64,000 nt of DNA from contig NZ_CP030139.2 of assembly GCF_003846445.2 (NCBI RefSeq), positions 1,963,223-2,027,222 on the forward strand, given 5' to 3'. A program made the translations under genes and the position numbers. Of this stretch, positions 62,829 to 64,000 are shown piece by piece. Numbering within the stretch: position 1 is the stretch's first letter; every line of letters starts with the position of its first letter. Origin of the DNA: Synechococcus elongatus PCC 11801. GTDB taxonomy: Bacteria > Cyanobacteriota > Cyanobacteriia > Synechococcales > Synechococcaceae. The notes below the pieces were generated by a model that was not told where the DNA came from, did not search any database, and saw only the letters and a program-made list of their open reading frames with translations.

Positions 62829-63060
62829 GGAAGCTGGGATTGTTGCGCGGGTCTATCCGCAAGATCACTATCCTGCACATGTACATGTTGAAACGGGCAA
62901 TCATACTGGCCGAATCTGTATTGATGGCACTGTTAGAGTGATCGGCAAGACTACACTAACGTCTCGAGAACTCAAAAAAGCTTTGGTGCTCGTTCAGCGT
63001 TATCAACAGCGCTGTCTGGCTGTTTGGGAGGCCATTCATGGAGAATCTTCGTCCCGTTGA
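62812..63060 (+). CDS. DUF4160 protein
   Basis: 82 aa. Small fold with PKVFEEAGIVARVYPQDHYPAHVHVE, GRICIDGTVRV and LTSRELKKALVLVQRYQQRCLAVWEAIHG, matching DUF4160. DUF4160 genes are often next to a DUF2442 gene in pairs considered toxin-antitoxin-like. Overlaps both neighbours. Confidence 0.8.
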   Translation: MPKVFEEAGIVARVYPQDHYPAHVHVETGNHTGRICIDGTVRVIGKTTLTSRELKKALVLVQRYQQRCLAVWEAIHGESSSR

Positions 63061-63265
63061 TCAGATGACAGATGCTGAATTGTTGGCAGAGCTAGGATTC
63101 TCTGAGGCAGAGTTTCAGCAGCAGTGGCTGGAGTCACAACTCCTCAACCTCTTACCTCTATCAGAAGAAGAGGCTTTTCGTTTGCATGCTTATTGCCAAG
63201 ACCATGGCCTAACAGTTCAAGAATTTATTCGACACGCGATCGCGGCTTCCCTATCAGCGGCTTAG
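63038..63265 (+). CDS. Small partner of DUF4160 protein
   Basis: 75 aa, overlapping the DUF4160 gene by 23 bp. Acidic N-terminus (MTDAELLAELGFSEAEFQQQW) and a C-terminal helix pair (AFRLHAYCQDHGLTVQEFIRHAIAASL) resembling a ribbon-helix-helix or short antitoxin region. Not clearly DUF2442. Likely forms a two- or three-gene module. Confidence 0.6.
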   Translation: MENLRPVDQMTDAELLAELGFSEAEFQQQWLESQLLNLLPLSEEEAFRLHAYCQDHGLTVQEFIRHAIAASLSAA

Positions 63266-63455
63266 CTGACGGATGTTGGACAGCCAACGTTGCAACCGAC
63301 AACTGCCTGGTTGAGCTGGATGCCACGATCGCCTCTCAGCTCGTGTGCCTAGCTCAGCTGCTAGTGACGGGGTGATTGCTCACCCCTATCAACCACAAGC
63401 GTGAAGCCGCCAGTCAATCTATCGACAGCTGGACTCGTCCAAATTCAACAGAGAC

Positions 63456-64000
63456 TCAGTCTTCAGGGCCGAAATAGTGCGGCGTGAAGCAACCGTGCAA
63501 AGGGTAGGGAATGTGCTGCTTGAGGTTCAGCCGTGCCACCGGTTCCAGCGTTTGCGCGGCCAAAATCACCAGTGCGGAACGATGTTGGGCGGCATCGTAG
63601 ACCAAGCTCAAGACCCAGCCATCATCTTCTGCTTCGCCATTAGGACGCGGCACAAAGAGCGGTTCTCCGACAAAGCCACGCGGTGCGACCGTCCAGAGCT
63701 TGCGATCGCCGGTTTCCAGATCGATTTTCAGCAAGCTTTGCAGCGGTGCATTGCCCGTCGGAGCTGCTGCCGCGCCGATGTAGTAGTAGCGAGCGTCTTG
63801 CCCAACAGTACTGGGATGCTGAACCGGAAACTCACAGGTGCGGCTTTCAATCAGTTGCCGCTCAGCACGGGGTTGACCGGGGCGCAGTGTGAAGCGGAAC
63901 AGCTCACCGCGGGGATAGCTCTCAAAATCAACTTCCTTAAAGTTGCGATCGGGTTCCAGCATCGGAAATGAGTCGTAGCAGACCGAATCAACCACGATCG
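63456..64000 (-). CDS. Carotenoid oxygenase family protein (5' end outside window)
   Basis: The C-terminal 179 residues or more of a carotenoid cleavage dioxygenase; the frame is open to the window end. IVVDSVCYDSFPML, LFRFTLRPG, CEFPVQHPSTVGQDARYYYIGAA, EPLFVPRPNGEAEDDGWVLSLVYDA and HGCFTPHYFG (last iron-ligand His) fit the beta-propeller family that makes apocarotenals such as retinal. Substrate range unknown. Confidence 0.88.
   Translation of the reverse strand, partial: IVVDSVCYDSFPMLEPDRNFKEVDFESYPRGELFRFTLRPGQPRAERQLIESRTCEFPVQHPSTVGQDARYYYIGAAAAPTGNAPLQSLLKIDLETGDRKLWTVAPRGFVGEPLFVPRPNGEAEDDGWVLSLVYDAAQHRSALVILAAQTLEPVARLNLKQHIPYPLHGCFTPHYFGPED

Overview
The window is cyanobacterial chromosome, almost certainly from the Synechococcus elongatus PCC 7942/6301 lineage. 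The evidence is dense GCGATCGC (HIP1) octamers, mid-50s GC, photosystem II small subunits (psbH, psbN), a CpcS/CpeS-type bilin lyase, CbiD, type III glutamine synthetase (glnN), a CGLD27 protein and many cyanobacteria-only hypothetical proteins. Most genes are compact and housekeeping; several overlap at ATGA/GTGA junctions, and some convergent pairs share stop-codon bases.

Layout. 1-2.6 kb: the end of a ferric-reductase-like membrane protein, its partner, and two paralogous membrane-anchored cyclic-nucleotide-binding proteins. 2.6-9.6 kb: alpha/beta hydrolase, class II aroA, acetyltransferase, MFS-like protein, a secreted beta-helix protein, pth-tatA and psbH. 9.7-13.6 kb: psbN, glk with an epimerase, a ParA-like ATPase followed by two small genes (one a PCP_red domain) and tRNA-Pro. 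13.7-21 kb: HAD phosphatase, quinone reductase, AEC permease, bilin lyase, methyltransferase, then rsfS-CGLD27-asparaginase and initiator tRNA-Met. 21-30.9 kb: a proline-rich lipoprotein, glnN with a candidate NtcA promoter, cysK, cysQ, rsmI, a lapA-like gene, a frame-disturbed membrane/coiled-coil gene and a two-gene ABC exporter.

30.9-33.3 kb is a small atypical islet. It has no HIP1 octamer for about 2.5 kb, a 48-bp perfect direct repeat on both sides of a csaA-like gene, and an AT-rich 321-aa protein resembling the DUF2806 group. This is the best candidate for horizontally acquired DNA in the window.

33.3-46.5 kb: methyltransferase/GrpB pair, PiT phosphate transporter, gamma-glutamyltransferase, CNNM/CorC-type protein, a LOV-GGDEF-EAL protein whose output domains look degenerate, guaA, cbiD, an alanine/serine-glyoxylate aminotransferase and Tic20. 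46.6-51.3 kb: a Cas4-like nuclease without CRISPR, then a four-gene efflux operon (SDR, two DUF606 transporters, MFS) divergent from a MarR regulator, with two 16-bp palindromes 42 bp apart between them. 51.4-55.6 kb: folB, gnd, NUDIX, ferritin-like protein and a dual-specificity phosphatase. 55.7-58.9 kb is a decay zone: an ABC exporter without its ATPase domain, a frame-disturbed Rpn-family nuclease and a gene apparently interrupted by UGA. 58.9-64 kb: polA, a pentapeptide protein, three overlapping small genes including a DUF4160 protein, and the 3' part of a carotenoid oxygenase gene running off the edge.

All calls come from reading the sequence and recalling families; no database search was run.
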